This document shows, piece after piece, positions 33,006 to 45,378 of a stretch of 64,000 bases of DNA. The DNA lies in NCBI GenBank assembly GCA_050084985.1, contig JBITNC010000001.1:5766001-5830000 (forward strand). The letters run 5' to 3'. The notes under the pieces are model-generated. The model had not been told where the DNA came from. It ran no database searches and saw only the letters and a program-made list of their open reading frames with translations. The DNA is from Nageia nagi. Taxonomy: Eukaryota > Pinophyta. A program made the translations under genes and the position numbers. Within the stretch, counting starts at the first letter, position 1. Each line of letters opens with the position of its first letter.

Positions 33006-36000
33006 TTATTACATCATGGAATACTAGGGGCCTCCATGACCCCAAGAAAATTCGACATGTAAAAGCCCTAGTTAGGTCAGTCAATCCTGCAATTCTCCTG
33101 ATCCAGGAATCCAAGATGATGGCTACAGAGGTTGCAAAATATCATAAACAATTTTGGTTTAGAAGCTCTTTTCTTGCCAATGACTCAAATGGTCAATCTG
33201 GTGGAGTTATTACTTTATGGGATCCCTCTAAGGTCTCCTGCTCCTTAGACTCTATTCAGGAATCTTGGCTAGCAGTTTTGGTCAAGTGTAATGTCACAAG
33301 CTCCTCTTTTGGTCTCTTAAACTTTTATGGTCCTCAACAAATGGAGAAGAAAGTGAAGTGTTGGGAGCAAATCTCAATGTGGTTAACAGCCCACTCTACT
33401 ATACCTTGTGTAATAGGTGGGGATTTCAATGCCATCAGATCCCTAGATGAGAAAATGGGAGGCTCACGTAATATGGATAGGGGTGATGACATCTTTAACC
33501 ATTTCATTGACTCTCAACAACTGATAGAACCCTTTTGTATCCAAGGAAAATTCACTTGGTCAAATGGACAGTCAAATGAAAAGCAAATCCTCACCAAGCT
33601 GGACCGGTTCTTGCATACTGCTCATTGGATTGAACAAGGAATCATTACTCAGATGGAAGTGCTAACACATGGTGGCTCTGATCACTGGCCAATATCCTTG
33701 CATATAGAAACTCCAGCCAAACGCAAAGGTTCTCCCTTTCGTTTTGAGCGTATGTGGCTCTCCCATCCCTCTTTTGAAGAACAAGTGGAGTCTTGGTGGT
33801 CTGAGGATATATGGGTGAAAGGGTCAAAGATGTTTAGGTTTGCAGCTAAGATTAGGAAACTTAAGGATAAGATTAAAGCTTGGAACAAGGAATGCTTTGG
33901 GGTTATTTTTGACAAAAGAGCTTGTTTAGAATCAAAACTGGCTAATATTGAAGCAGCTCTCCAGATTGCACAGACTGAAGACCTCCTTAAACACGAACAA
34001 CAGACTCTCCACCAATTGGATACGGTATACCTTCAAGAGGAGATTCACTGGAAGCAAAAATCACGCCTCCGCTGGCTGAAAGAAGGAGATAAAAACACCA
34101 AATACTTTCACATGACAACTATGGCTCACCGTGCAAATAACAGGATAACAATAACACTATTACTGACCCAGAGGACTTGGATGCCCACGTTGTCTCTTTT
34201 TTTCAGTCCTTACTTAGTGAAGAAGCCATCAGTCGAGAGGAAGCCCAACAACAATGCCTGGACTTCATCCCACAGCTTATTTCTCCAGCCATGAATTTCA
34301 AGCTTATGGCACCTGTGTCAGAGGAGGAGGTTGAAGCGGCAGTTTTTCAAATGAAAAGTTGGGGAGCCCCAGGCCCTGATGGATTCCCTCCAGGGTTCTA
34401 CCAACATTTTTGGCATTTACTAAAGGCAGAAGTAGTGGAAGTTGTCAGAGAGTCCTTTACCTCAAAGCAAATTCTGAGTAGGTTCAACCATACATTCCTG
34501 ACCCTCATACCTAAGTCAGAAGATGCAAAATCTATTGATGCATTCAGACCTATCTCTTTGTGTAATTCAATATACAAAATTATTTCGAAAGTGGCTACAA
34601 ACAGGCTCAAGGTCATAGTTCCATACATCATCTCTGATGAACAAAAAGCCTTTGTACAAGGGAGACAGCTAATGGATGGTGCCATCCTAATTCATGAGCT
34701 TGTTCACTCTCTTAATACCAGGGGGGAGAAGGGATTACTTATCAAACTTGATATGAAAAAAGCATTTGATAGAATCAGCTGGTCCTTCTTGCTAAAGATT
34801 ATGGAAAAGTTTGGGTTTGACATTGGATGGATACAGTGGATATATGCTTTAATTGGCAATCCCTCATTCTCTGTGCTAATTAATGGAAGCGCTAGAGGCT
34901 TCTTCAAGAGTTCTCGTGGCCTTAGGCAAGGTGACCCACTGTCACCGTACCTCTTCATCATAGTTGCAGAAGCCCTTGGTAGGGGTCTAACCCACTTGCG
35001 ATCCTCTGGTCACCTAAAAGGCTTGCACGTCAACCACCTTTGCCCAGCTGTCTCACACTCCCAATTTGCTGATGACACGCTACTAGCTGCCTATCCATCC
35101 ATTCAGGAGATAAATACTATCAAGAGTCTTCTCAGTACTTATGAAATTGCCTCTGGTCAAGCAGTAAACTATACAAAGTCAAAGTGGTACAGCATCAACC
35201 TGGACCCTGTCCTCCTTCAGGTAATGGATAGATCCACAGGTATGACCCTAGACACACTTCCAAGCATTTACCTAGGTCTTCCCCTTGCTCAAGGTGGAAA
35301 TGTAGGAGGATTCTGGGACTCCATAGTTGGCAAGTTAAAGTCAAAACTGGAGGTATGGAAAGGCAAATGGCTCTCTTCCACTGGTAGACTGGTAAAAATT
35401 AAGGCTATCCTGAGTGCTTTGCCCAATTTTTGGTTGAGTGTTTTTTGGCTGCCAAATAAAACTCTTGATCAAATGGAACAAATCATGCAGAACTTCCTAT
35501 GGAATGGTATGTCAGAAGCCAAAAAAATCCACCTAGTAGCTTGGCAAACTATTTGCACTAGTACTAAGTCTGGGGGGTTGGGAGTCAAACGCTTAAGACT
35601 AATGAACCTTGCTCTATTGGGCAAAGTTGTGTGGAGATGTTATTGCAATCCTTCATCACCATGGAGCCAAGCTCTTAGATCGAAATACTTAGACAACCAG
35701 GACCCCACACGAATCTTCACAGCTGAAAACTTGCCTATTGGTTCATTAGTTTGGAATGGTCTTAAGAAAGCCAGGAATCATGTTTTACAATTCATAAAGT
35801 GGGATGTGGGGTCAGGGAAAAAAGCAAAATTCTGGGATGACATCTGGTTACTCCCTGAATCACTCTCCAAAAAACCTGAGTTCGATGCACTTAAGCCCAT
35901 CTTGTGCAATCTTTGGGGGATAGTATTGTGGATTATTATGAGTGGGTGGATGACAATTTAGTAAGACAGCCAAGATGGAAGAAAATAACAGGGATCCTCC

Positions 36001-36689
36001 CTGGACAGGAGGCAGTCTCAACTCAGCTTGAATCCATGCTACGCAGCCACAAGCTCAATCCAAAAGAGGAGGATAAGCTCATCTGGCCACTTACCCCCTC
36101 CAGGTCATACACGGTTAAATCAGCCTATAAAGCTCCTCATACTGCTGCACGCTCCCCTTGGCCTCCAACAGTTTGGTCCAAAGTGTGGAGAAACAGAGCA
36201 TGGCCTAAGGCCCAGTTTTTTCTATGGACAGCCACTCACGATAAACACCTTGTGGGGGTCCAGTTGCTCAAACGTGGCTTCTTAGGCACATACAATTGTG
36301 TCTTTTGTGGTGAAGCAGAGGAGTCAGGGCCTCACATCCTATTGCATTGTACCTTCACCATGGAAATCTGGTTCAAATTCCTCTACATCTTTGGCTTACA
36401 GTGGACTATGCCAAGCAATATAGGGAACCTGCTATCCTCATGGGAATACCCCAAATAGAGACAAGTGCCAATGGTAATCTGGAATGCAGCTCCGGCAATG
36501 ATCTGCTGGAATCTATGGATAGAACGAAATAACCGCATTTTCAGAGGCCAACCAAAATTAGTAGACCAGGTTTGGCATATTACAGGCAAAAATTTAGCAA
36601 TGATATGGGCAGCCCACACAGTTGTTGATAATGAAACAAGGCAAGAACTTTCAAACCTTCACCCCTGGGACCACATCCTCTTTGCCTAG
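33002..36689 (+). pseudogene. LINE ORF2: endonuclease, reverse transcriptase and zf-RVT, two frameshifts and one stop
   Basis: ORF2 nicks target DNA and reverse-transcribes the RNA at the nick. Frame 1 (33002-34294) starts with an endonuclease: ITSWNTRGL, LIQESK, GGDFNAI and GGSDHWPIS. A frameshift near 34145-34160 leads into frame 2 (to 35961) with PGPDGFPPGFYQ, FRPISLCN, LDMKKAFDRISW, RQGDPLSPYLF and the catalytic QFADDTLL. A second frameshift at about 35905-35960 leads into the C-terminal zf-RVT part (FFLWTATHDKHLVGVQLLKR, CVFCG...HILLHC). TAG at 36456-36458, again where Trp is expected, interrupts the tail, which ends ...DHILFA at 36689. All catalytic motifs remain readable. Confidence 0.95.
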
Positions 36690-36768
36690 CATCTCAAAGT
36701 ATCAAACACTATCGATGAAGCTACACCAGCTGGATCAGATGTAGTAGCTGAAACAAACTTCAGACGAG

Positions 36769-37045
36769 CTCCAGAAAGCGTCTAGCACCAGAAAGCGTCT
36801 AGCTCCAGAAAGCGTCTAGCACCAGAAAGCGTCTAGCTCCAGAAAGCGTCTAGCACCAGAAAGCGTCTAGCACCAGAAAGCGTCTAGCTCCAGAAAGCGT
36901 CTAGCACCAGAAAGCATCTAGCTCCAGAAAGCGCCTAGCACCAGAAATCATCTAGCTCCAGAAAGCGTCTAGCACCAGAAAGCGTCTAACTCCAGAAAGC
37001 GTCTAGCACCAGAAAGTCTAGTACCTAGAAGTCTAGCACCAGAAA
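36769..37045 (+). repeat. 17-bp minisatellite in the LINE 3' untranslated region
   Basis: About 15 units of CCAGAAAGCGTCTAGC plus one base alternate between TCCAG and ACCAG variants, giving 34-bp higher-order pairs. Units decay rightward into GAGCTCCAGAGACGAGCTC repeats (to about 37120). The array begins about 80 bp after the ORF2 stop. Confidence 0.92.
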
Positions 37046-37350
37046 GTTGAGCTCCACAGACGAGCCCCAAAAATGAGCTCCAGAGGTGAGCTCCAGAGAC
37101 GAGCTCCAGAGACGAGCTTACTGCATATGCTCCAGGGGGGCCCCATCAGCGACCTTAGTATTCATACTAGTAGTCCTAGTAATCTTAGCGGTTTGATTTA
37201 GTATCTTGTACAGCATGTCTAACTGTGCTCACTGTAGCTTCCATAAGCTTGACATGTCTTTCAGCCTCCTTTGCTGGATTGGCAGTAATGACCATTATGT
37301 AATTTTGTTGACTGGTTAATCAATAGAATTTATTTACTTACCAAAAAAAA

Positions 37351-37367
37351 ACATATAATTGATAGAC
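37351..37367. repeat. LINE target-site duplication, right copy (17 bp)
   Basis: Perfect match to 31457-31473, directly after the poly(A). Confidence 0.93.
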
Positions 37368-38740
37368 TAATTGTAGATCATGATGGCAACCATAGATATC
37401 TCATATGAGCTTGAATAAAAAAGGAAGCAAAAAGTGAAGGATGGTAAAAAGCACCATTTTTTTCTAATATATTATCAAAATATTCTTCTCATATAAATAA
37501 CAACTTTTCCTCTCATTTGGAATTTGAATAGGCTACTAATAAGAATACTTCAATTGCTTCAAACATATCAAAAACTATTTAGCACATCCATGGGAACTTG
37601 TTTATCATTACTTAAATTTCTTGTTTATTGGATTTCCTTAGATTTAGAATTAGCTTAAAACCTTCATTTTCATAATTTAGTATTTAGAATTATAAATTTA
37701 TATTTATTGTAAGTGAGAGTGAATTTTCAATAAATATTATCATTTCATATATTTTTCATTTACATATTTTCTATGAAGCCTTCTTTTCTTCTTTCATTTT
37801 TGTTTTAAATTTGTCAAGCCTAGAGACCTTATGCTAGAAGTATTTAAGTATCCTCAAAAGATATATCATTATTAGTTAAGACAATTTATTTTTGAACATG
37901 TGAAGTGAGGTACTTGTTCATTGATACTTAGGCCTCATACAAACTTTGTATATGAACTTGGGCATTCATATACCCTTGATTATATATAATGAATTCCATT
38001 GTTGATCTTTAGCCTTAGGAAGTCATTAGTTGTGTATTATCATAGTATATAGACAAAAAAATTCTTGAAGATCACTCTCCACATACACTTGCTTGGTTCA
38101 ATAGTGTATATGGGTATTAATGATCATAATTCACCCTATATATTATCTTGAAATATTAGATCAACATTACCTAACAACTACCTTGGGTAGAACAAAGAGA
38201 TGTGAGACTTGGACATACCATAGCTTAGATATACCTTGGTGATCATATTTCTTTCATGATTATATCTCTTTGACATCATTTTTAACCTAGTATGCATAGG
38301 ATTTGCTCCTTTATACCTAATAATTGATAATAAGGCTAAATTATATTATCAAAAGTGGTGAAGAGTTTTTTTTAGACCTAAAAAAAAACTAGTCACAAGA
38401 TGGTTTCCAAAATAGAAAATTGCTACCCAACTATACTTGGTGGTAGCTAATAAAATTTGCAAAAAAAATATTAACAAAATAAGTTTAGATACTACCTAGC
38501 TATAACTTATTGCTAGCCCTAATGCAACCTACTTTACAAATTGTATTAATAAAAAATCATCAAATTATAGTCAAAATACATCTGAATCACAGCTGAGATG
38601 CAACCCAACAACCTCTTTATTCTTGGAATATTCTAATCAAGAAATATTTTGTTCAGCCCTAAGGTGGGATTATATTTGTTGATTTGATGTAGAAATGATT
38701 GCTTTCCATTTGTTATATCATGTTCAATGAGTTTCTCTCT
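37368..38740. other. AT-rich stretch without recognised genes
   Basis: No domain, LTR pair or array seen. Short A and T homopolymer runs near 38368-38390 could be old retroposon tails, but no duplication confirms this. Confidence 0.5.
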
Positions 38741-39049
38741 AGTCTCTTCTTGGGATGGTCTCCCCATATGTCTTTGTCCAACATTTTCTATTTTTCTATA
38801 GTTTAGTATATTTCTTGATGGGATTCCATCTTGAACTTCCTCTTGCTATGTTGTTGTTGCTTGACTATCTGCATTCCTCACTTTTTTTATCATCCTCCTT
38901 ATTCTTTCTCCATCTTCCCCTTCCACAACTTCCATATTTGTTGTCTCATCTTTTGAAAAATTTGTATTCTAACTTTTTTCTTATCTATCTATTCCTTTTG
39001 AAATCAAAAACACTGCATAGGGGTTTGCTATGGTTGATTTCTCCCATTA

Positions 39050-39960
39050 GAATTCTTTTGAAGTTGGTTATTTTTTGACATGATTTGTTTTATCTATGTT
39101 TTGGCTGTATTTTATTGATTTTTTTCTTTTTGCCTTTTGTTTCTACATTGATTTCCACATGTGCTTTTTCTATTTATCTTGAGACTCCTTTTTATTTTTA
39201 TTTTTTTCTCTCCTTTCTTCATCCTTCTCTTCTTTTTTAGGAAATCCTTTGCATAGTGCTCATAATTCTTACAAATTCCATATTGTACTAGCAAGTTTTC
39301 ATATACAATTGGTTGCATCCATTCTCTTCCATCCTCTATTTTTAATTTTATGTTTTTCATCATAGGTTTGGAAATATCTAAATTAACCAAAAATCTGGCA
39401 TTTGTAAACTTGAGTTTTAATCTTGTTGATTGCTCAGTTATGACAAGGGATCTAATTACTTTTGTAATTTTGGCTATTAAACATGGGTGCCAACAAGATG
39501 GGTGAAGTTCAGGTAGTGAGACCCATGTTGGAATGAGGTTGAAATTTTCACTTTCAAGGGAGAAAGTTTTCTCCCATCACTTGATGACTAATCCTTTATT
39601 CCCAAGGAACCATGGGCCTACCTCTATGACTTTTTGTAGGTCTTCATCAAATTGAAACTTAAATGATAGAAAGTCTCTTGGGAGAGAAACTAGGGATACC
39701 CATCCTTTTGTACTCCATATTGCTTTAAGCCAACTTCTAATAATATCTAGAGGGGGTTGTACCTTTACAAAGTGACCAACAAGGGTTGATTTTAGCCCAT
39801 TCCCTTCCTTCTTTGTTATACTTTTCAAAATCAATATACTAACCTCATCATTAGAGAATTTAGGATCTAGTACCATCCCAATTATCTCCTCTACAAATGG
39901 TTTTTCCTACATCAACACACTTTTCCATTCCTTGGGGGGCTTTTGATCAATCATAATCTT
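39050..39960 (-). pseudogene. Second LINE ORF1 remnant (DUF4283 and broken zinc knuckle)
   Basis: The open part 39876-39577 reads GHFVKVQPPLDIIRSWLKAI, GWVSLVSLPRDFLSFKF and VGPWFLGNKGLVIK, the DUF4283 pattern of plant LINE ORF1 (compare GGPWFNGNAGLFMK in the LINE at 31 kb). After a gap with stops, 39390-39112 gives NLDISKPMMKNIKLKIEDGR, then YGICKNYEHYAKDF. This is the CCHC knuckle with the first and last Cys lost (to Tyr and Phe). A Lys-rich tail follows. It is from a different, older subfamily than the 31-kb LINE. Ends and duplications were not found. Confidence 0.75.
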
Positions 39961-40079
39961 GATTTATTCATCATATTTTAAATTTCATTTGATTGTATTT
40001 TGATAAGATTACAGTTTTGCTAAGTTGCAATTTACTAAAAAATAACTTATCATACTTTTGAAATAATTCACTTGCACTT

Positions 40080-40235
40080 TTGCTACTCTATGCTCACCCT
40101 TCTGTTATGCCACATTCACACTTATGTTACTCCATGCTCATGCTTCGATTACTCCACACTCTTGCTTTTGTTACTCCATGCTCATGCTTCTATTACTCCA
40201 CGCTCATGCTTCTGTTACTCCACACTTATGCTTTT
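40080..40235. repeat. 22-bp minisatellite
   Basis: About seven units of TTACTCCATGCTCATGCTTC plus two bases, with small variants, the last three in exact 22-bp register. The Leu/His-rich frames across it come from the repeat. Confidence 0.85.
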
Positions 40236-40776
40236 GTTACAATATTTTACACCTAATAATATCTTCATATCCTATTAATATTAAAAGTAGTACAAGGTCA
40301 GCAAGAAGAAGAAGTTAACTATATGGAATAAATACTAAAAATTATACATGATAAGGATTAAGACTTTAACATACAAGAATAAACATGGATAAAGATAGTT
40401 TTAATTCAGATATGCATGTTTCAAATTATGCACACAATGGAGATAAAAAAAAAATATGCATGATAATGATTGATAGAATAAGCTTGATGAGAAACATCCT
40501 AATAAAATATAAAATTAGTAAAATTAGGAAAAATAAATAGAAAATATCATATCAAGTAATTAAACCTAATAAGATAATGAAAGATCAATTTTGTAAAATA
40601 TTGTACCACTTGAATTACCATTACATGAATTTCCTACTAAAGAAAGAAGATATAAAGTTATGTATTATATATTAGATAATAAGGATTCCTTCCACCATTT
40701 CATCATATAAGTCTAAGTACAATGTGCTATCTTAAATATTTATAAATACTATAGTATGTTAGACTTATATCCACAT
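40236..40776. other. AT-rich spacer left of the giant gypsy element
   Basis: No recognised feature. The 5 bp before the LTR (CACAT, 40772-40776) would be the left target duplication, but the right end of the element is outside the window. Confidence 0.5.
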
Positions 40777-41902
40777 TGATGAGGCGAGAAATGAGATCGT
40801 TTTTGTTGTAACTCTATGAATGTATTTTATTGCTTGGAACACTACGAGACATTATTATTATGTTTTAGCTTATATGACTATTATATTTATAAGTAAATAC
40901 ATATTTGTTTTATCTCCATTTATAAGATGTTGGTAATGATTATTATTATATTTGAATGTTGAATGTTCATATTTTGCATCAAGTAATAATAATATGGTTT
41001 AAGTAAGAAACAACTTTAGAAATAGTTCTAGATGGACAAACTTCAGAGACAACTTCAGAATGTTCAAGCTCCATAATTATCTAAAAGGACCAAATTCAAA
41101 ATATATTTCAAAGGGATCACTTCATAATCATTTTAATAGGAAGCTTCATAGACATAACACATTCGCATAAAGTGTTTTGTTTCCTAGATGTCATTTTCTA
41201 TAAATACTCCATAACTCTAATAGAAGATTGTAACAAATTTTAAGATGCTAATCTAAAAGGATAATTATCAAACCTAAATAAGGGTATAATAAAGGATACA
41301 CAAACAAAAATCTGAGGTTGACTAAGTCTAAAGATTTGTTAGCAAGCTGGATATTTACTTGATCTTTTCTTTATACATATCTAAGCGATTCATAGTCTAA
41401 ATTAGGATTTTGTTTCAAATAAACCTATGAGTCATAGGGAATGTAATCAATTAGCATTAAATATTTTATTAAGTTTTTAGAATAAATTTACCTTATTCTT
41501 TCATAAGAAGATTAGCAAGGAACCATTATGAATTGTAAACTCGGTAGTTTTATTTGAAGATTATATATTTTCCAGTTTTTGAAGAAGTTAATACAAATAT
41601 CATTCATTCTACATTTTTAAAGTTTTATCTATGAGCTCTGTTGGAAGGAGGAGGACCCACTCTAAACAACTATAGTCTCTAATATTTATTATTGTAATTC
41701 AACATTTTATATTATGTACTACAACATTTATTTTAATATGAGTGTGAGTATGTGTGATTTATTTGAAAGAGTTTAGCTTATTTTTGGTATAAGTTATTAT
41801 TTTTATTAGATCCATAATATTTAGAATAGAGTATCAATTGCATATAACCTTAGGAAACCAACCCATGATATGATAAAGTAAATGATGAATTAACACACAT
41901 CA
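40777..41902 (+). repeat. Gypsy 5' LTR (1126 bp)
   Basis: It starts TGATGAGGCGAGAAATGAG and ends AACACACATCA, so its ends form the inverted repeat TGATG/CATCA. The first 550 bp align with 63445-64000, with perhaps one change in seven by eye. The right end is set by the primer site that follows after a few T. Confidence 0.88.
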
Positions 41903-41905
41903 TTT

Positions 41906-41925
41906 TTGCCATCATTGCCAAGGAT
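41906..41925 (+). promoter_or_regulatory. Degraded gypsy primer binding site (tRNA-Asp type)
   Basis: TTGCCATCATTGCCAAGGAT lies four bases after the LTR. It matches the Athila/Tat-type primer site TGGCGCCGTTGCCGGGGA except at positions that are mostly C-to-T or G-to-A, as expected from deamination of methylated cytosines. Confidence 0.7.
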
Positions 41926-42299
41926 TATAGTTCTCTCTTATGTGTAGTGAAAAGTAACCACCTTTTATAGAAGTGGAGCACCAGCTCATTTGAGCTAACT
42001 GGTCCCTAATTGTTGGACAAAAAAAGGCTCATTATACATTGAAAAATAAATGGTGTTGGTTGAAACTATTTTTTAGGAAATTTCATGATAGTATTGTTGT
42101 TAGTATCACATAAGAAATTATGTATAGCCATGTTTCCTCAATTCTAGGGTAATAGAGATTTAATGAAAGTGATCATATCTGAGTATTATGAATTCTATTG
42201 AAATAATACTACATGGATAAGTAGATCTATTAATAAATCTCTATTTTATAATAGACTGAGTGATCTAGAACAATTGACTATCTTGCATTTTGAGAAGAA

Positions 42300-43957
42300 C
42301 TATTTTAAAAAGTGAGTAGTTGTTTAAGTTTTGTATTTATTCAGAATGGATGAATAGGCTTAGAGATGAAAGGGGGAGATTTATTAGTAGAGGTAGAATA
42401 ATAAAAGTAGAGGTAAAGGTAGATCATAATCAAAATTACCCAAGAAAAGTACCCCTAATCTAGGATCAAGTTCAAGCTCTCATCAAGCTAGTGTTAAAAA
42501 AGAAATTATTGTTGAACAAGTTACAACAACATTTGATGCTACAAAATTGGAAGAATGATTTGCTAAGAATGTTTTTAATTTAGATTTTTCTAAGGAAGTT
42601 GGATAAGACATAAAGAGTGATAGTAGTTCTAGAACTCTAGAAGAGCATCCTTTGGAAATAATTCCTACAAAATTGACTATCAAGAAGGTAGTAAGGTTTA
42701 CACAAATCATTTCACCTTTGCCTGGGCATTTTTCTTCAAGTGATACTAATTCTGAAGTAGAAAGAAAATAACTAAAATATCATTCCATATTTTCTACAAT
42801 TGAGGACCCTTCAAATTTGAAAAATACCTTCATTAACCCTTTGATAATAATGTCAGGAGGTAGTGCAATTGGAAGTGGACCTTTAGGTGGAGCTAGACCA
42901 ACTAATAGAACCTCCACTTATCCAATTGTAATCAACTAGAATACTGTAGGTCATGATCAACCAATGAATAATATCTCACCATATATTTTTCCTAACTTCA
43001 AGGGTCTTCCTAGTGAAGATCTAGATCAATTTCTGTTTGAGTTCAAGGTACTTTGTAGAACCTATGATTATGAATCTAATGCATAGAAATTGAAGTTTTT
43101 TCCATCAAATCTAAAGGATAATGCAATGAGATGGTTCATGGGATTAGTTATTTATTCCATTTCTAATTGGGTAGACATTAAAAAGGTATTTTTGGATAAG
43201 TATCAAAAGTATTGTAGAGTGAAGGATCAAAAAGATGAATTATTCAGAATCAAACAAGGTGGAAGAAAATTTGGAAGACTATTTGGATAGATTTTTGTTT
43301 ATCCATAAAAGGGTCGGTACTCTTATTGACCAAAAATTTGAAAAGACTATATTTTTGAGGGGATTGATAGACTCTTCATTAGATGTATTAATATAATGGG
43401 AAAAGAAAATATAAGTATCTTCACTATGGATGACATAGTGGAACTATGCAGAAACTATTCTAGAACAAAGACTTCTACTCGAAAAATCAAACCTCATAAA
43501 CATTATGATAATGTTGTTAGTGAATTAATTGATGAACTAGAAAATTTTAAGATAAATATTCTTGTTGAACTAAGTCTATTAAATAGAATAACAAATAAGT
43601 CAAACAAGGTAAGGGAATCTTAGGAATCTCTAGCAGTATATAGTCCAAGATGTAGAAAGAAACATGCACTATAGGAGTTTCCTCTTAATAAGATTAACAT
43701 ATGCATTTTTTGTAATGAGAGGCATACAACTAATTAATATGATTATTTGACTATAGCTTAGATGTCTGTAGCAAATGTGATAACATCTAAAAATGCTATT
43801 AGTCCGAGAATGAATGTTGAATTTCAGAACATACCTATTATGAAACCATGGTGGAACATTTCATTTCTACAACCTTTGGTTCAATAATCTCCACCATGGA
43901 TGCCACCTAATTTAGATTGGTTACAATATGCTTAAAATCAATAATGGGGAGGACCAT
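42300..43957 (+). pseudogene. Gypsy gag, N-terminal and central part
   Basis: The open part 43090-43290 reads LKFFPSNLKDNAMRWFMGL and WVDIKKVFLDKYQKYCRVKD, the Retrotrans_gag pattern (LFP.SL...A..W...L.......W......F...Y). It continues after a frameshift as LEDYLDRFLF (43270-43310) and in another open part, 43396-43623. Upstream to about 42300 the frames are stop-rich but look coding. A possible knuckle remnant CIFCNERHTTN lies near 43705. Gag is cut at 43957 by a nested element and resumes at 47166. Confidence 0.75.
43953..43957. repeat. Target-site duplication ACCAT (left copy) of the nested LTR element
   Basis: Matches ACCAT at 47161-47165, directly after the right LTR. Confidence 0.88.
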
Positions 43958-45319
43958 TGATCCAAAATGGATTTCGAAGTCTTAAAAAAGGTGATTTTTC
44001 AAGTTTATAATTTTGTTAATTATTCTCTTCCATATTAAAGAGCTCTCTTCCATGATTCTAATGATTCAAATGAAAAATAAAATAAAGCTATGGTTTGTAA
44101 GCTATGGCTTTTCAAAATTTGAAGTTAAATATAAAAAATGCAAAATATGCATGGAAGGCTCTATTGATGAACTCATAGGATCAAATCATGTTGATTCATA
44201 GCTTAAAATATGAATCATTGGTACCTCATGTTATGGTGAACATGTGGTTAAAATTTAAAGGCATTTGGATTAAATAATTGAAAGTTATGGCACTCACAAA
44301 ATAGTAAATTATCATTCTACGTTCATGATAGTCAAAATTTTGACAGCTACTAGGTTCAAATCTGCATTGGAGGCTAACTTGATGATGATTATTGGAGCTA
44401 CCAATAAGGATATAAAGTGTGAAATTTGGACCAATTAATATAATTATATCCAAGAACACTTGGATCAAATTTCTTGACATTTGGAATTATGGTCATGAAG
44501 TTGTGGTCATGACAAAATGGCACCAGAAGTAGTTTTAACAATTTTGCAAAATCCAAAAGGATAGGAGAATATAACCATATGAGGCCACAACAATGCTATA
44601 GAAATACAAATGAGGAGATTATTATTGTGGGTATGAGCGAGCATATTGTAAAGGAGGAAAAATAACAAATATTATCTTATCACCATATAACCATAAACTA
44701 CAAATTTGAAATCCCTTAATGTTATAAAAGGGAACATGAAGTTTGCAAAAAGTTAATTCTTTAGTGTGGATTTCCTTCCAAGGGGAGTGAGTTAGTGTAG
44801 GTTTGAAAAGAATGTAGAAGACTCTATTTTATTGTAAACTCCATGGAAAATAACAAATCCATGAGAGTAATATTGGAGGTGCATTTCAAGCTTGCATAGA
44901 AGAAGAAAAAGAACATGGACAAGATTATTGCCATGATGGAAAGAAAAAAAAGATAAAGAGAAGTTCTAGAGATGTCATCCTAGGAAAAGAGACATGGAAC
45001 TATGCTCAAATACTTTCGTAGGAAAGATAGTCGTATTCAAGAAAGAGATTCAATGGAGAGCCTACAGTGATCATGTGATTCAGCTTTGACAAACAAAAGA
45101 GTGAAGCAAAAAGGATCATAAAATTAACATTGTAAAATGGACTCTATAATAATGGATTGCTATTTGCTAGATGTAGACCACATAGGTCGAACCAGGGTAA
45201 CTATGTGTGTACATTATTTTGTGTGTTTTTGATTTGGTGTGCATTTTTATTTCCATAAGCACTAAAATGAACAAAATGTGAAGATCCAAATTAAATCCTG
45301 AAGTAGGGTTTATAGATCA
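43958..45319 (+). repeat. 5' LTR of the nested non-autonomous element (1362 bp)
   Basis: Starts TGATCCAAAATGG, ends TTATAGATCA. The short open frame at 44013-44201 recurs at 45860-46042 in the other LTR only because the LTRs are copies; I do not treat it as a gene. Confidence 0.92.
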
Positions 45320-45322
45320 AGT

Positions 45323-45336
45323 TGGTATCAAAGCAG
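45323..45336 (+). promoter_or_regulatory. Primer binding site of the nested element
   Basis: TGGTATCAAAGCAG, four bases from the LTR end, matches the initiator tRNA-Met site TGGTATCAGAGC with one change. Confidence 0.85.
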
Positions 45337-45378
45337 TTCTTTTATTGAAAGTTGATTGAGCTTGTTAGAAAAAAAAGA

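Larger units (their letters stand above)
31474..37350 (+). mobile_element. Near full-length L1-type LINE (5877 bp)
   Basis: It is flanked by a perfect 17-bp target duplication and ends in a short A run. It has a leader of about 200 bp, ORF1 (31674-33005), ORF2 (33002-36689), a 3' region with a 17-bp minisatellite, and the 3' tail TTAATCAATAGAATTTATTT. Protein content is that of plant L1 elements. Only two in-frame stops and two frameshifts are visible over 4.9 kb of coding sequence, so the insertion is fairly young, though this copy cannot encode intact proteins. Confidence 0.95.

Noticed and set aside
38755-39078. 107-codon Leu/Phe-rich plus-strand frame resembling a membrane protein
   Set aside because: Lies opposite the downstream end of a decayed LINE ORF1. 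Leu/Phe/Ser richness is what antisense of Lys/Glu-rich sequence gives.
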